From assembly GCF_900111775.1 (NCBI RefSeq), contig NZ_FOJJ01000039.1:1-64000 (forward strand): a DNA stretch of 64,000 nt, written 5' to 3'. Positions within the stretch are counted from its first letter, which is position 1. The number at the start of each line of letters is the position of its first letter. Shown one piece after another: positions 9,048 to 17,105 of the stretch. The DNA is from Desulfuromonas acetexigens (GTDB lineage Bacteria > Desulfobacterota > Desulfuromonadia > Desulfuromonadales > Trichloromonadaceae). The translations under genes were made by a program, and so were the position numbers. The notes beneath the pieces are model-generated. The model did not search any database. It had not been told where the DNA came from and worked only from the letters and a program-made list of their open reading frames with translations.

Positions 9048-9632
9048 ATGCGCGCACGCAAGATCGATCCGCAATTGAAGGTCGACACGGTTTTGACCGA
9101 GGCCCGGCGCCTTTTCGTCGAGCACGGTTTTCATCGGGTTTCCATCCCGATGCTGGTCGCCGCATCAAAGGTCAGCACCGGGGCCATCTATCATCATTTC
9201 GGCAACAAAGAAGAGCTGGCCCGCACCATCTATGAACAGACCCTGGGGGATTTCCAGGAGCGGCTCGAAGAACGGCTGGTTGGGCAGACGGACGTCGTTT
9301 CCCAGTTGCGCGCCTTTGGGCAGTTGATTATCGACATCGCCGAGAGCGACCCGGAGATGATGCGCTACATGCTCTTTCTCAATCACGGCGAATTTCTCAG
9401 CGCCTGCCCGCCGATCTGCTCCTCGGCCCCTTTTCGCTGGGTGCAGGAGCGGGTGCGCCAGGGGATGGCCGAAGGAGTGTTGCGCGGAACCATCCCGCTG
9501 GTAGCTTCCGCCGCCTTCACCGGGGTGCTGTTGCGCAGCATCGAGCTCTGCTATCAGGGGGTCATCGACTCCTCCCCCTCGACCATCGCCGACGCCATTC
9601 TCGATCACGCGCTCTGGGCGGTGCTGAGTTGA
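9048..9632 (+). CDS. TetR/AcrR family transcriptional regulator
   Basis: The 194-residue protein has an N-terminal helix-turn-helix. It includes the typical recognition helix segment (VSTGAIYHHFGNKEEL, about residues 38-53), followed by an all-helical ligand-binding and dimerisation domain. ATG 9048 is chosen because GGGGGAAGGG lies just upstream; the in-frame TTG at 9033 would place this site inside the gene. It is divergent from the TAXI-TRAP operon across the repeat array, so control of that operon or of itself is likely but unproven. Confidence 0.9.
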   Translation: MRARKIDPQLKVDTVLTEARRLFVEHGFHRVSIPMLVAASKVSTGAIYHHFGNKEELARTIYEQTLGDFQERLEERLVGQTDVVSQLRAFGQLIIDIAESDPEMMRYMLFLNHGEFLSACPPICSSAPFRWVQERVRQGMAEGVLRGTIPLVASAAFTGVLLRSIELCYQGVIDSSPSTIADAILDHALWAVLS

Positions 9633-9654
9633 GGGCGGCGATCATCATCACGAG

Positions 9655-9682
9655 GTAAGGGCGCAGCATGCTGCGCCCCTGC
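9655..9682. repeat. single CATG-centred palindrome
   Basis: One copy of the GGGCGCAGCATGCTGCGCCC unit, preceded by GTAA instead of GTAGG, lies just after the tetR-like gene. It belongs to the same family as arrays A and B. Confidence 0.8.
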
Positions 9683-10101
9683 ATGTTTTATCCCCTCCAT
9701 CCCCTTCATCCCTGTAAACATTAAAGCCTCACCTAAGGAGCGCCTCTCCCGGCCCCGGAGACGAATATTGGCAGTATAAAAAAGAGTTATATTGATGAGT
9801 TGTTCTTAGTCGCCGAGGGGATGGGCTAAATCGCGCAGTGGGTGTCCGCCTTTTGACAGGCAAAAACCACGAAAAGTAATTTCTGTCAAAATCACGACGC
9901 ACAGGTTGGCGACACTCAATAAAGCGGCACTAACTTCCGCACTTTCTCGCTTTTTTATTCTCTCCCTCGCTTGGCGTTTATTTGGTCTCATGATCCTCTC
10001 GTAAACTGCCGTACTTTCGTCACTTTCCTGTTTCTTCCCGCAAGAAATCCCTTTTTGTGCGTCATGTGATGTGAGTTATTTAAGACCGGTTGTGTTGACA
10101 T

Positions 10102-10119
10102 TGGGCATGCTCCTTGCTG
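10102..10119 (+). promoter_or_regulatory. candidate sigma-54 promoter for the ext cluster
   Basis: GG-N10-GC with an exact TTGCT at -12 (core GGCATGCTCCTTGCT). It would give a leader of about 245 bases before extH. Similar elements lie at 8464 and 34766 in this window. Confidence 0.4.
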
Positions 10120-10288
10120 CATTTGCCGACGTGTGTCCGGTTGCGAATTGAATACAAAATTGCGTCTTCGTTTTCTGGAAACTCATAAAAAGCCTGATAA
10201 ACTGGTGTCGTCTTAAGCCTGCCGGTCTGATTTTGATGAGGATGTGGGAGGTTGCGATGAGCGACTTCAAGAGGTTGGAGGAGGTGAA

Positions 10289-10378
10289 ATGCCGCACCCC
10301 GGTCGTCATTTGACCGGAAGTGCGATAGTTCACGCAATGGAACGCCACTTATTCACAAGGAGCAAGGAGAGAGCATGA
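10289..10378 (+). other. possible 29-codon leader ORF coupled to extH
   Basis: ATG 10289 follows a near-perfect ribosome site (GGAGGAGGTGA, 1-2 bases short of ideal spacing) and opens a 29-residue frame. Its TGA overlaps the extH ATG (ATGA at 10375-10378). A second short frame (10257-10313, 18 residues) also has a GGGAGG site. The frame may be translated for coupling; nothing in the peptide is recognisable and chance is possible. Confidence 0.25.
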
Positions 10379-11793
10379 AACGGATTTTTTCGGAAATGAA
10401 GAATCTCAGGTATGCGCTGCTCGCCATCGCGGCGACGGCTCTGCTGCTGGGCGGTTGCGGCGGCGGGGGTGGGTCGAGCTATGACGAGCCCACAACGGTT
10501 ACCAACCCGGCGATTCCCGGGGTGGCAACCAATGTTCTGATCGAGCCCGAGACTCTGAAGAGCTGGATGGATGCCGGCAAGGTCAATGCCGCCGACAGTT
10601 TCGACGGCAAGGTCGTCATTCTGGATTACGCTTCCGATAACACGGCTATGCACATACCGGGTGCATTGAAGGTACATTCAACAGAATTGACAGCAAGCCG
10701 CCTTGAGGGCTTAGCCGTTTCTGGCTCGATGGTCGCGACAGGGGCCATGATGGATGCAGTTATTGAGCGCCTTGGTATCGATCAAAACACCACTATTGTC
10801 ATAACTACAGCTGGTGGTACCAATATGTATCAGGCAACTAGGGCTTATTTCGTTTTTCGCTACTGGGGTTTCCCCAAAGCTAAGCTAAAGGTGCTTGATG
10901 GTGGTAATCAAGCTTGGGATGCCCATGTTGCTGCGCAAGGTTGGGGTGCTGGATACGCATTAACCGATGTGCTTACTGGAAATCCTACACCATCGACATT
11001 CAGTGTTCGTAACCTAGGTACCCTGTGTGACGACTTGCGTTATTCCATCGGCGAGATGATCACTGAGGTTTACCCCGCATTGCAAGATGGGACCATGCTT
11101 CATCTGGACGCTTTAGGTGAGGCTCATGCCACTGCTACCGCAAAAAATTTCACAACATCCTTGAATCAGGCTGGCAAATGGGTTGTCTTTGAGGGCCGTA
11201 TCCGCAACAGTAAACCTTTAGCCCAAGGCTCCCTTTATAATGCGAATAATAACTATCGCTTTAAAACCCCCGAGGCTATTCGTGCATTGTTTGAAGATCA
11301 GAATGTCGGATGGCGCCAAGGGCTGCCGACTGTGACAGCATGTCGAGCAGGTATAAGCTGTACAACATTGTTTTTTGCACTCGATGCTATCCTCGATTCA
11401 CCGGCTTACGTTTATGATGGGAGCTGGGGGCAGTGGGGTCTCTACTCGACTCTTAATACTTCTACTAATGGAAAAATACCTACTACCCTGACAGGTGAGA
11501 GATCGAAATGGGCAGTGGACCAGTTTACTATCAGTGGCCCAATGAATTCGCCAGTTCCAGGTCCCGTGTATAATGTTGGGTTCGTAAAAACAGTGAACAA
11601 CGCAGATTACACTTTGAGCCTCACGGATATTGAATCTGTAACAATTAACACAAGCGTCCTTTATAACACCAATGGTCCTGCGGACCCTGCCGCTAATCAG
11701 ATCGAAAACGAAGACCGGGAATACATCGAGACCCCGCCTGCCGGTAGCGGCGCCACGGGTCCTGTCTCGGGTGGCGCTGGCGGCGGTTGCTAA
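10375..11793 (+). CDS. extH: rhodanese-like lipoprotein, ExtH-like
   Basis: The 472-residue lipoprotein has its lipobox cysteine at C28 (LLGGC) and a glycine linker. The first rhodanese-like domain (about 55-190) has no catalytic cysteine. The second (about 210-360) has an active-site loop CRAGISC at 323-329. In Geobacter, extH encodes a rhodanese-family lipoprotein in front of the porin extI, in a cluster tied to extracellular electron transfer and named for selenite/tellurite reduction; order and size match here. GGAGAGAG precedes the ATG. The middle of the gene (about 10640-11690) is AT-richer with different codon use than both ends, suggesting recombination. Sulfur or selenium transfer activity is inference. 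Confidence 0.8.
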   Translation: MKRIFSEMKNLRYALLAIAATALLLGGCGGGGGSSYDEPTTVTNPAIPGVATNVLIEPETLKSWMDAGKVNAADSFDGKVVILDYASDNTAMHIPGALKVHSTELTASRLEGLAVSGSMVATGAMMDAVIERLGIDQNTTIVITTAGGTNMYQATRAYFVFRYWGFPKAKLKVLDGGNQAWDAHVAAQGWGAGYALTDVLTGNPTPSTFSVRNLGTLCDDLRYSIGEMITEVYPALQDGTMLHLDALGEAHATATAKNFTTSLNQAGKWVVFEGRIRNSKPLAQGSLYNANNNYRFKTPEAIRALFEDQNVGWRQGLPTVTACRAGISCTTLFFALDAILDSPAYVYDGSWGQWGLYSTLNTSTNGKIPTTLTGERSKWAVDQFTISGPMNSPVPGPVYNVGFVKTVNNADYTLSLTDIESVTINTSVLYNTNGPADPAANQIENEDREYIETPPAGSGATGPVSGGAGGGC

Positions 11794-11843
11794 TTCAGCG
11801 CCTGTTTATTGAACATTAACTTCTCTGCAAAGGAGTCTTTATC

Positions 11844-13067
11844 GTGGAATTTCGTAAATTACTGACCGCCTGCGTAGGTACGGTCCTGCTGGCGACCCCG
11901 GCTTTCGCCGGGCCGACCTGGACCTTCGGCCCTGAAGATCAGGGAGCTCTAAAGCTCGAATACAAGGGCCAGTTCCAGCTTAATCACCGGGATACCGGTG
12001 GCGGTTCTGACGATGACGAAAGCGTCAGCGAGTTCAACTTCCGCCGTAACCGCGTCGCCCTGATGGGCGCTTACGGTAAGCATTTCGGCCTGTATGTGCA
12101 GACCGAGTTCAACGAAGACAACAATATCACCGGCTTCAATGTGACCGATGGCGACAATGAGGACTTCCAGTTGCTCGACGCGGTCATGCGCTTCAAGTAC
12201 AACGACGCCGTCAACTTCTGGCTCGGTAAGTACAAGTACAGCTTCACCCGTGAAAACCTCGAAGCCTGCGAAATGCCGCTGACCCTCGACCGCTCGCTGT
12301 TGATCCGGGCTCCGCTGGTTGACGAAGGCACCCGCGACAAGGGCGTGACCCTGTGGGGTAACCTCTTCGATCAGAAGTTCCAGTATCGCCTCGACGCCAT
12401 GAACGGCCGCAACGATTCCGCCTCGGCACCGGATTCGGCCTTCCGCTACGGCGCCCGCGCCCACGTCACCCTGCTCGATCCCGAGAACGGCCACGGCTAC
12501 AAGGGTACGTATCTGGGCGAGAAAAAGGTTCTGACCATCGGTGGTGCTTACCAGATGGAAAAGGACGTGGCTTACAGCAACTACACTGCAGCCGGCATTG
12601 GCTCAGAGTCCGTTGACTACAAGGCTTGGACTGCAGATCTCTTCTTCGAGTATCCGGTTGATGGGGTAGGTACTTTCACGGTTTCCGGCGCCTATGCCGA
12701 CTACGACCTGGATGATGCCTATAAAAATGACAATCTGGCTGATCTCTATGATACCGGCATTATGGGTATCAATGGCGAAAAGAACGGTGGTTATGTTAAG
12801 ATAGGTTACATGCTGCCGAATCTGCCCCTGCAGTTCTTTGCCCGTAGCGAAAGCTGGTCTTTGTCTAACTACAACGGTTTCTATGACCAAGAAGTCGACT
12901 GGTACGGCGGTGGTTTCAACTACTACTTCCGCGGCCAGGATCTCAAGCTGACCATGGAACTGTCTCAGGCCGACTTTGATAAAGAAGGTAAGAAGGTTTT
13001 TGGTGGTAAAACCTACAATACCGAAGACTTCACCACCGTCACCGCGCAACTTCAGGTTATTTTCTAA
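11844..13067 (+). CDS. extI: outer-membrane porin, ExtI-like
   Basis: The 407-residue protein starts at GTG with AAAGGAG eight bases upstream. A signal peptide ends at TPAFA (about residue 22). The rest alternates polar and hydrophobic residues as in a phosphate-selective-porin-type beta-barrel and ends in phenylalanine, the signal for the outer-membrane assembly machinery. ExtI of Geobacter is a predicted barrel implicated in selenite/tellurite uptake and in outer-membrane electron conduits. It sits 50 bases after extH and before a small periplasmic protein, as in the ext cluster. Cargo specificity cannot be read from sequence. Confidence 0.85.
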   Translation: MEFRKLLTACVGTVLLATPAFAGPTWTFGPEDQGALKLEYKGQFQLNHRDTGGGSDDDESVSEFNFRRNRVALMGAYGKHFGLYVQTEFNEDNNITGFNVTDGDNEDFQLLDAVMRFKYNDAVNFWLGKYKYSFTRENLEACEMPLTLDRSLLIRAPLVDEGTRDKGVTLWGNLFDQKFQYRLDAMNGRNDSASAPDSAFRYGARAHVTLLDPENGHGYKGTYLGEKKVLTIGGAYQMEKDVAYSNYTAAGIGSESVDYKAWTADLFFEYPVDGVGTFTVSGAYADYDLDDAYKNDNLADLYDTGIMGINGEKNGGYVKIGYMLPNLPLQFFARSESWSLSNYNGFYDQEVDWYGGGFNYYFRGQDLKLTMELSQADFDKEGKKVFGGKTYNTEDFTTVTAQLQVIF

Positions 13068-13137
13068 TTTAGTTTCACAGCTTCCGGCTCGCTGTTGAGC
13101 CGGCAGAACACAACCCGTAACGAGAGGAGTATGTATC

Positions 13138-13368
13138 ATGAAGAAGCTTATTGTTCTGGCCGCCGCCATGATGATGGTTGTATCCGTCTCCGGTTTGGCC
13201 CTTGCCAAAGACTGCAAAGGCAAAGTGACCGCCGTCGACGGCGACGTCGTCACCATCGAAGTGGAAAAAGGCAAGGCCGCTGACATTGCTGTCGGCGCTG
13301 ACGTTAAACTCGACGTCAAAGCCGAAAAAGCTCCGAAAAAAGGCAATGACATGCTGCAAGGCTGCTAA
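13138..13368 (+). CDS. extJ: small periplasmic protein, ExtJ-like
   Basis: The 76-residue protein has a clear signal peptide (about 1-23, ending GLALA) and a mature part of some 53 residues rich in Lys, Asp and Val. It looks like a small beta-domain (KVTAVDGDVVTIEVEKGK). Cysteines lie at both ends of the mature chain (KDCKG and the final C), so a disulfide or metal site is possible. GAGAGGAG precedes the ATG. ExtJ is the small periplasmic protein between the porin and the first cytochrome in ext clusters; its function is unknown. A strong terminator follows. Confidence 0.75.
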   Translation: MKKLIVLAAAMMMVVSVSGLALAKDCKGKVTAVDGDVVTIEVEKGKAADIAVGADVKLDVKAEKAPKKGNDMLQGC

Positions 13369-13385
13369 TCAGCCTGTTTGACCCC

Positions 13386-13418
13386 GGGGCCGGCGCCCGT
13401 CGCCGGCCCCATCTTTTT
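13386..13418 (+). terminator. intrinsic terminator after extJ
   Basis: Perfect 10-bp GC stem (GGGGCCGGCG/CGCCGGCCCC) with a 5-base loop, followed by ATCTTTTT. It closes the extHIJ unit, so extK needs readthrough or its own promoter. Confidence 0.9.
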
Positions 13419-13454
13419 AACTGTGTTGATGTGGGTTGATGGTTCTGCTTGTCG

Positions 13455-13474
13455 CCTCACCCCTCACTCCTCAC
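13455..13474. repeat. CCTCAC heptad repeat copy upstream of extK
   Basis: CCTCACCCCTCACTCCTCAC is the complement of the GTGAGG-type words at 7269 and 44539. It lies between the extJ terminator and the extK ribosome site. Confidence 0.7.
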
Positions 13475-13508
13475 AGTTCAATGGGAGATAGGAGAGGATT
13501 TCAACATT

Positions 13509-14846
13509 ATGCCGACGAAGAAAAGATCGAATGTTCTTTCTATCGCGGCGACGGTTTTGGCGGGGTTTTCGCTGATTCTTTTCAGCGGAGCTCTCGATCC
13601 GGCGCAGGCCGCCGGTATCGGCAAGGATGGTACCATTGCCGCCAAAAAGGGCAAGGCAACGACCCTTGAAGAACTGATCGCCATGTACGATTCCTCCTCG
13701 TGTATCGAATGTCACGAGGACACCCACAACGAATGGGCCAATTCCGCCCATGCCAAGTCGGTTTACGGCACCGGCCGTGTGGCCGCGACCTTCAAGACCG
13801 CGTTCACCAACGGCTTTTTGTCCTGGGCCTACTCGGGCGTGACCGATCCCAAGGATGTCGAAGTCGAACACCTGATGGGCTGCACCAAGTGTCATCTGCC
13901 GCAGATGGCCGATGCCACCGACGAAGTCGCCAAGGAGTTTGTCGGGGTTATCTATGACCTCATGGACGCCAACAAAAGAGGCGACTCCGAGACCTTCCAG
14001 GAGAAAAAAGACCTGCTGCTCAAGCTCAACATCAACTGCATGGTCTGCCATAACCGCAACGCCATCGTCCACAAGTGGACCGACGGCTATCCCCAGGCCG
14101 GCGTGGTTTACGGCTCCAGTGACGGCGCCCACGACGATCCCGATACTCCGATCATGAAGACCAGCCACATCATGGGCGAGGCGATTCAGTGTGGTCAGTG
14201 TCACGGTCTCGGTCCCAATCTGGAACTTGATAACCCGACCCAGTGCGCTACCGGTTACGGCAGCTACCTCTTTTCTTACATCCCCGGCGGCGGCGACAAA
14301 ACCTGCCAGGAATGCCACATGCGTGAAGGCGGTCTGGGCCATGACATCCAGAGTTACCGCTCGAAAGTCATGACCGACAAGGCCGTGGAATGGCATGTAA
14401 ATGCCCGGCCGATGTCCTGGCTGGATGGTCGTACCGTTCGTCCGAAGCTGATGGTTGACGTGTCGATGACCAATAGAGCGGGTCACGGCATCCCTGATGG
14501 CTGACCGACCCCCAACCGACTGGTTCTGTCGGTAATTGCAACAGATGAAGAAGGCGACGAAATTTTCAACGACGAGCGGTTGTACATGCCCGTTCCCCAG
14601 CAATTCGCCCGCACCAACAAAATGGGTCGCGGTCCTTATGAAAAGAGCGGTCTGGTTGCCGATACGGCTCTTCACCCCGGCAGGGAGCATCATGAACATT
14701 TTGAAGTCCTGCTGCCGAATGAAGAGGGGATGACCAGCTCCAAGGTCGATCTCAAGGTGGAACTCTGGTATCTGCCTTACGGCAACCGGGATAGCGATCC
14801 TTTCCTCTGGAAAGAGTACAGCGAAACCGTGGAAGTAAAGCTGTAG
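13509..14846 (+). CDS. extK: pentaheme c-type cytochrome, ExtK-like, with an in-frame TGA codon
   Basis: ATG 13509 (AGGAGAGG upstream) opens a protein with a signal peptide of about 34 residues and five CxxCH motifs: CIECH, CTKCH, CMVCH, CGQCH and CQECH. Frame 13509-14501 stops at TGA 14502-14504, straight after ...GHGIPDG. The same frame then continues with PTPNRLVL and 114 sense codons of normal codon use to TAG 14844-14846. Full length would be 445 residues. A two-part hairpin starts right at the TGA. Either the TGA is read (selenocysteine is the obvious candidate) or the gene carries a recent nonsense mutation that removes the heme-free C-terminal domain. Placement and five hemes fit ExtK of the ext cluster. 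Confidence 0.7.
14502..14533 (+). promoter_or_regulatory. in-frame TGA followed by a SECIS-like hairpin
   Basis: The A of TGA begins an outer stem ACCGAC (14504-14509)/GTCGGT (14528-14533). An internal loop and an inner stem AACC (14514-14517)/GGTT (14522-14525) follow, with apical loop GACT. A G at the first apical-loop position and immediate placement after UGA resemble bacterial selenocysteine insertion elements. The TGA-to-loop distance (13 bases) is shorter than in E. coli fdhF (about 18), which counts against it. Confidence 0.4.
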
Positions 14847-14884
14847 AACAAATTATTTAACTCCTGATCTGGCGTACTTCGCGT

Positions 14885-14926
14885 GGCCGGTGGACCCCTC
14901 TCACAGGGTTCCACCGGCCTTTTTTA
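14885..14926 (+). terminator. intrinsic terminator after extK
   Basis: Stem GGCCGGTGGA/TCCACCGGCC (10 bp, extended by CCC/GGG), followed by seven T residues. Confidence 0.92.
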
Positions 14927-15030
14927 CTGGCGGCAGAGGGGAGAAGTCCGTTAGTATGGCGAGGATGAAAAGGCGGTTGGCGCCACAGGCCGGATCGCCA
15001 TTTTATGCACCTGTCTAATCGAATTTTGTG

Positions 15031-15229
15031 GTAGGGGCGACCCATGAGTCGCCCGGGTTTCGTAACCGATGGCATGAGGTAGGGGCGCAGCATGCTGCGC
15101 CCAGGTTCCTTCGGGGTTGAACGTAACAAAGGGCGCAGCATGCTGCGCCCCTACGCCTGGCCGGAATCGGTCTCGTTGTCGGTGACAGGCGTTTTGATTG
15201 TAACAGGGCGCAGCATGCTGCGCCCCTAC
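15031..15229. repeat. composite array B of CATG-centred palindromes
   Basis: Units lie at 15031-15054 and 15079-15102 (forward) and 15131-15154 and 15206-15229 (reverse). The order is the same as in array A, and the sequence between the last two units also matches (e.g. GATTGTAACAGGGCGCAG). The whole array is a nested inverted repeat between extK and the 12-heme gene. Confidence 0.85.
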
Positions 15230-15257
15230 GATAAATCATTATTTGCCAACGGTTTTT

Positions 15258-17105
15258 ATGCGTCTTTCGCCGCTTCTTATATTTCTCCTGCTCTTCGCCG
15301 GCTGCGGTTTCTTTGAAACCGAAACCTCGACTTGCGTCAAATGTCACCAGGGGCTGGAACTCGCCTCGCCGACCCATGGCGACTGTGTGGCCTGTCATGG
15401 CGGTGACGCGGTGGCGGAGGATAAGGAGGTCTCCCATCGTGGGATGTTGGGTAAGAAGAATCCCGGACATCCCCAGGTCTGGGACAAGACCTGCGGTCGC
15501 TGTCACGCCTATCAGTTGAGCCGGGTGCGGTCGAACCTGATGACCACCGCCACCGGCATGATCAAGAACATCCAGCTCACCTGGGAAGGGGAGGATGGCA
15601 GGCTCTACGCCGCACAGGGCCTGGAAACCTTCGCCGCCGACGGCACGGCGCTGAAACTGGAACCGGTGACGGCCCTCGATCATCTATCCGGCGAGCTTTA
15701 CCGCAAGTTCTGCTCCCTCTGTCACGTTGCCCTCGAATCGAACCAGGTCTGGACCGGCAGCCACGGCGCCGGCTGTACCGCCTGTCACTTCCCCTACAAC
15801 GACAACGGCACCTACGAGGGGGACGATCCGACGGTCAAGGGCAAGTGGCCTTATTCCAAGACCCACGCCATGGCCGCCCTGCCCGACAACGAGGTCTGTT
15901 TCCGCTGTCACAACCGCAGCGGGCGCATCGCCTTGGCTTATCAGGGGATGAACGACGGCAATAACAGTCTGGTTCCCACCGAGGGGGTCTATCCCGGACC
16001 GAAGCTGATCAGCGGCGTGCGCAACGCCACTTCCATCCCCCCCGATATCCATCACGAAAAGGGGATGGAGTGTATCGACTGCCACACCTCACGGGACATC
16101 ATGGGGGACGGCTACGCCTACGAGAATATGTACCTGCAGACCGAGATCGCCTGTGAAGACTGTCACGGCGGCGCCAAGGAGCGCCCCCGCAGCGAGAAGG
16201 TGAGCCGGGAGAACGACGAGGCGGTGCGGGAGTCCCGTTCGTACAAACGACAGGTGGTGCTCGGCGACGAGCTGGTGCTGACCGCCAAGGGGCGCAAGTA
16301 TTCCAACGTCTTTCTGGAAGAGGGAAAGGTCTGGGTGGTGGACAAGCGTGACGGCCAGCGTCACGAGAGCAAGGTCATCACCGGCACTCCGGAACACACC
16401 ATCGTCGGCCACGAACGACTTGAATGTTACGCCTGCCATTCCCACAGCGTCGCCCAGTGCTACGGCTGCCATACCGAATATGACCAGCGCGGCAAATCGA
16501 TGGATTTCATCAAAGGGCGGGAAACCCCGGGTACCTTCGATGAAGCGGAGGATTACCGCATGCTCTACCCCTTCCCCCTGGCCCTCAACCAGCGCGGGAA
16601 GATCTCCCCGGTGACCCCTGGCTGTCAGACCTTCGTAACGGTCATCGACCGCCAGGGGGAGCGGGTGAAGGATGAATACGTCGCCAAGTTCAAGGGCCAG
16701 GAGCAGTTGCGTTTCGCCCCCTTCTTCGGCCACAACACCGGCAAGAAAGCGGTGAGTTGCTCCAACTGCCACACCAACCCTGCCTTCGCCGGCTTCGGCC
16801 AGCATGTGCTGGAAGGGGATTCGCTACGCGCCACGCTGATCTGCGAACATTCCGCCGACAAGCCCCTGGATGGTTTTCTCACCCTGCGTGACGGCGAGGT
16901 GCGGGCCTTCTCCGCCATCACCCGGGAGAATTCCCGGCCGCTGAACAGCGAGGAGATCCGTCGCACCTGGGCGGTGAACCAGTGTCTGGTCTGCCATTTT
17001 GAACCGAAGGACCCCATCTACCAGAAGGAACTCGATTATCGTGCTCTCGATCGTTGCCTTTCTCGCCCTGCTCCTGCTGAGCGTCCTGCCGGCGCCGGCC
17101 GCTGA
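15258..17105 (+). CDS. extS: 12-heme c-type cytochrome lipoprotein, ExtS-like
   Basis: The 615-residue protein starts at ATG 15258 and has a lipobox LFAGC with C16, so it is probably anchored in the outer membrane. Twelve CxxCH motifs are present (CVKCH, CVACH, CGRCH, CSLCH, CTACH, CFRCH, CIDCH, CEDCH, CYACH, CYGCH, CSNCH, CLVCH). A heme-free stretch of about 100 residues lies between the eighth and ninth. A multiheme lipoprotein after extHIJK fits ExtS, which takes the place of ExtL in some species. No clear ribosome site precedes the ATG, and an in-frame TTG at 15243 exists. The 3' end overlaps the next cytochrome gene by 65 bases. It would carry electrons across or onto the outer membrane together with the porin. 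Confidence 0.8.
   Translation: MRLSPLLIFLLLFAGCGFFETETSTCVKCHQGLELASPTHGDCVACHGGDAVAEDKEVSHRGMLGKKNPGHPQVWDKTCGRCHAYQLSRVRSNLMTTATGMIKNIQLTWEGEDGRLYAAQGLETFAADGTALKLEPVTALDHLSGELYRKFCSLCHVALESNQVWTGSHGAGCTACHFPYNDNGTYEGDDPTVKGKWPYSKTHAMAALPDNEVCFRCHNRSGRIALAYQGMNDGNNSLVPTEGVYPGPKLISGVRNATSIPPDIHHEKGMECIDCHTSRDIMGDGYAYENMYLQTEIACEDCHGGAKERPRSEKVSRENDEAVRESRSYKRQVVLGDELVLTAKGRKYSNVFLEEGKVWVVDKRDGQRHESKVITGTPEHTIVGHERLECYACHSHSVAQCYGCHTEYDQRGKSMDFIKGRETPGTFDEAEDYRMLYPFPLALNQRGKISPVTPGCQTFVTVIDRQGERVKDEYVAKFKGQEQLRFAPFFGHNTGKKAVSCSNCHTNPAFAGFGQHVLEGDSLRATLICEHSADKPLDGFLTLRDGEVRAFSAITRENSRPLNSEEIRRTWAVNQCLVCHFEPKDPIYQKELDYRALDRCLSRPAPAERPAGAGR

Larger units (their letters stand above)
9633..10288. 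other. intergenic region upstream of the ext cluster
   Basis: A single CATG-type palindrome sits at 9655-9682 and a -24/-12 promoter candidate at 10102. An open frame on the minus strand (9806-9991, 61 codons) has a GAGAGG-like site before its ATG, but its composition and sequence are not protein-like enough to call. From about 9770 to 10250 the DNA is clearly AT-richer than its surroundings. Confidence 0.45.
14847..15257. other. intergenic region between extK and the 12-heme gene
   Basis: Holds the extK terminator (14885-14926) and repeat array B (15031-15229). No gene is seen. The array ends only 28 bases before the next start codon, so any promoter for the downstream operon must lie within or before it. 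Confidence 0.6.

Noticed and set aside
9806-9991. 61-codon minus-strand frame with a GAGAGG-like site
   Set aside because: No family, AT-rich intergenic DNA, and no coupling to neighbours; too weak to call.
10076-10348. 90-codon minus-strand frame upstream of extH
   Set aside because: Lies over the extH leader and promoter candidate, lacks a ribosome site, and the two overlapping frames have unlike composition from real genes here.
13509-14504. extK as a simple short gene ending at the TGA
   Set aside because: The same frame continues with 114 well-formed codons to a normal stop and terminator. The short form was kept only as an alternative outcome.
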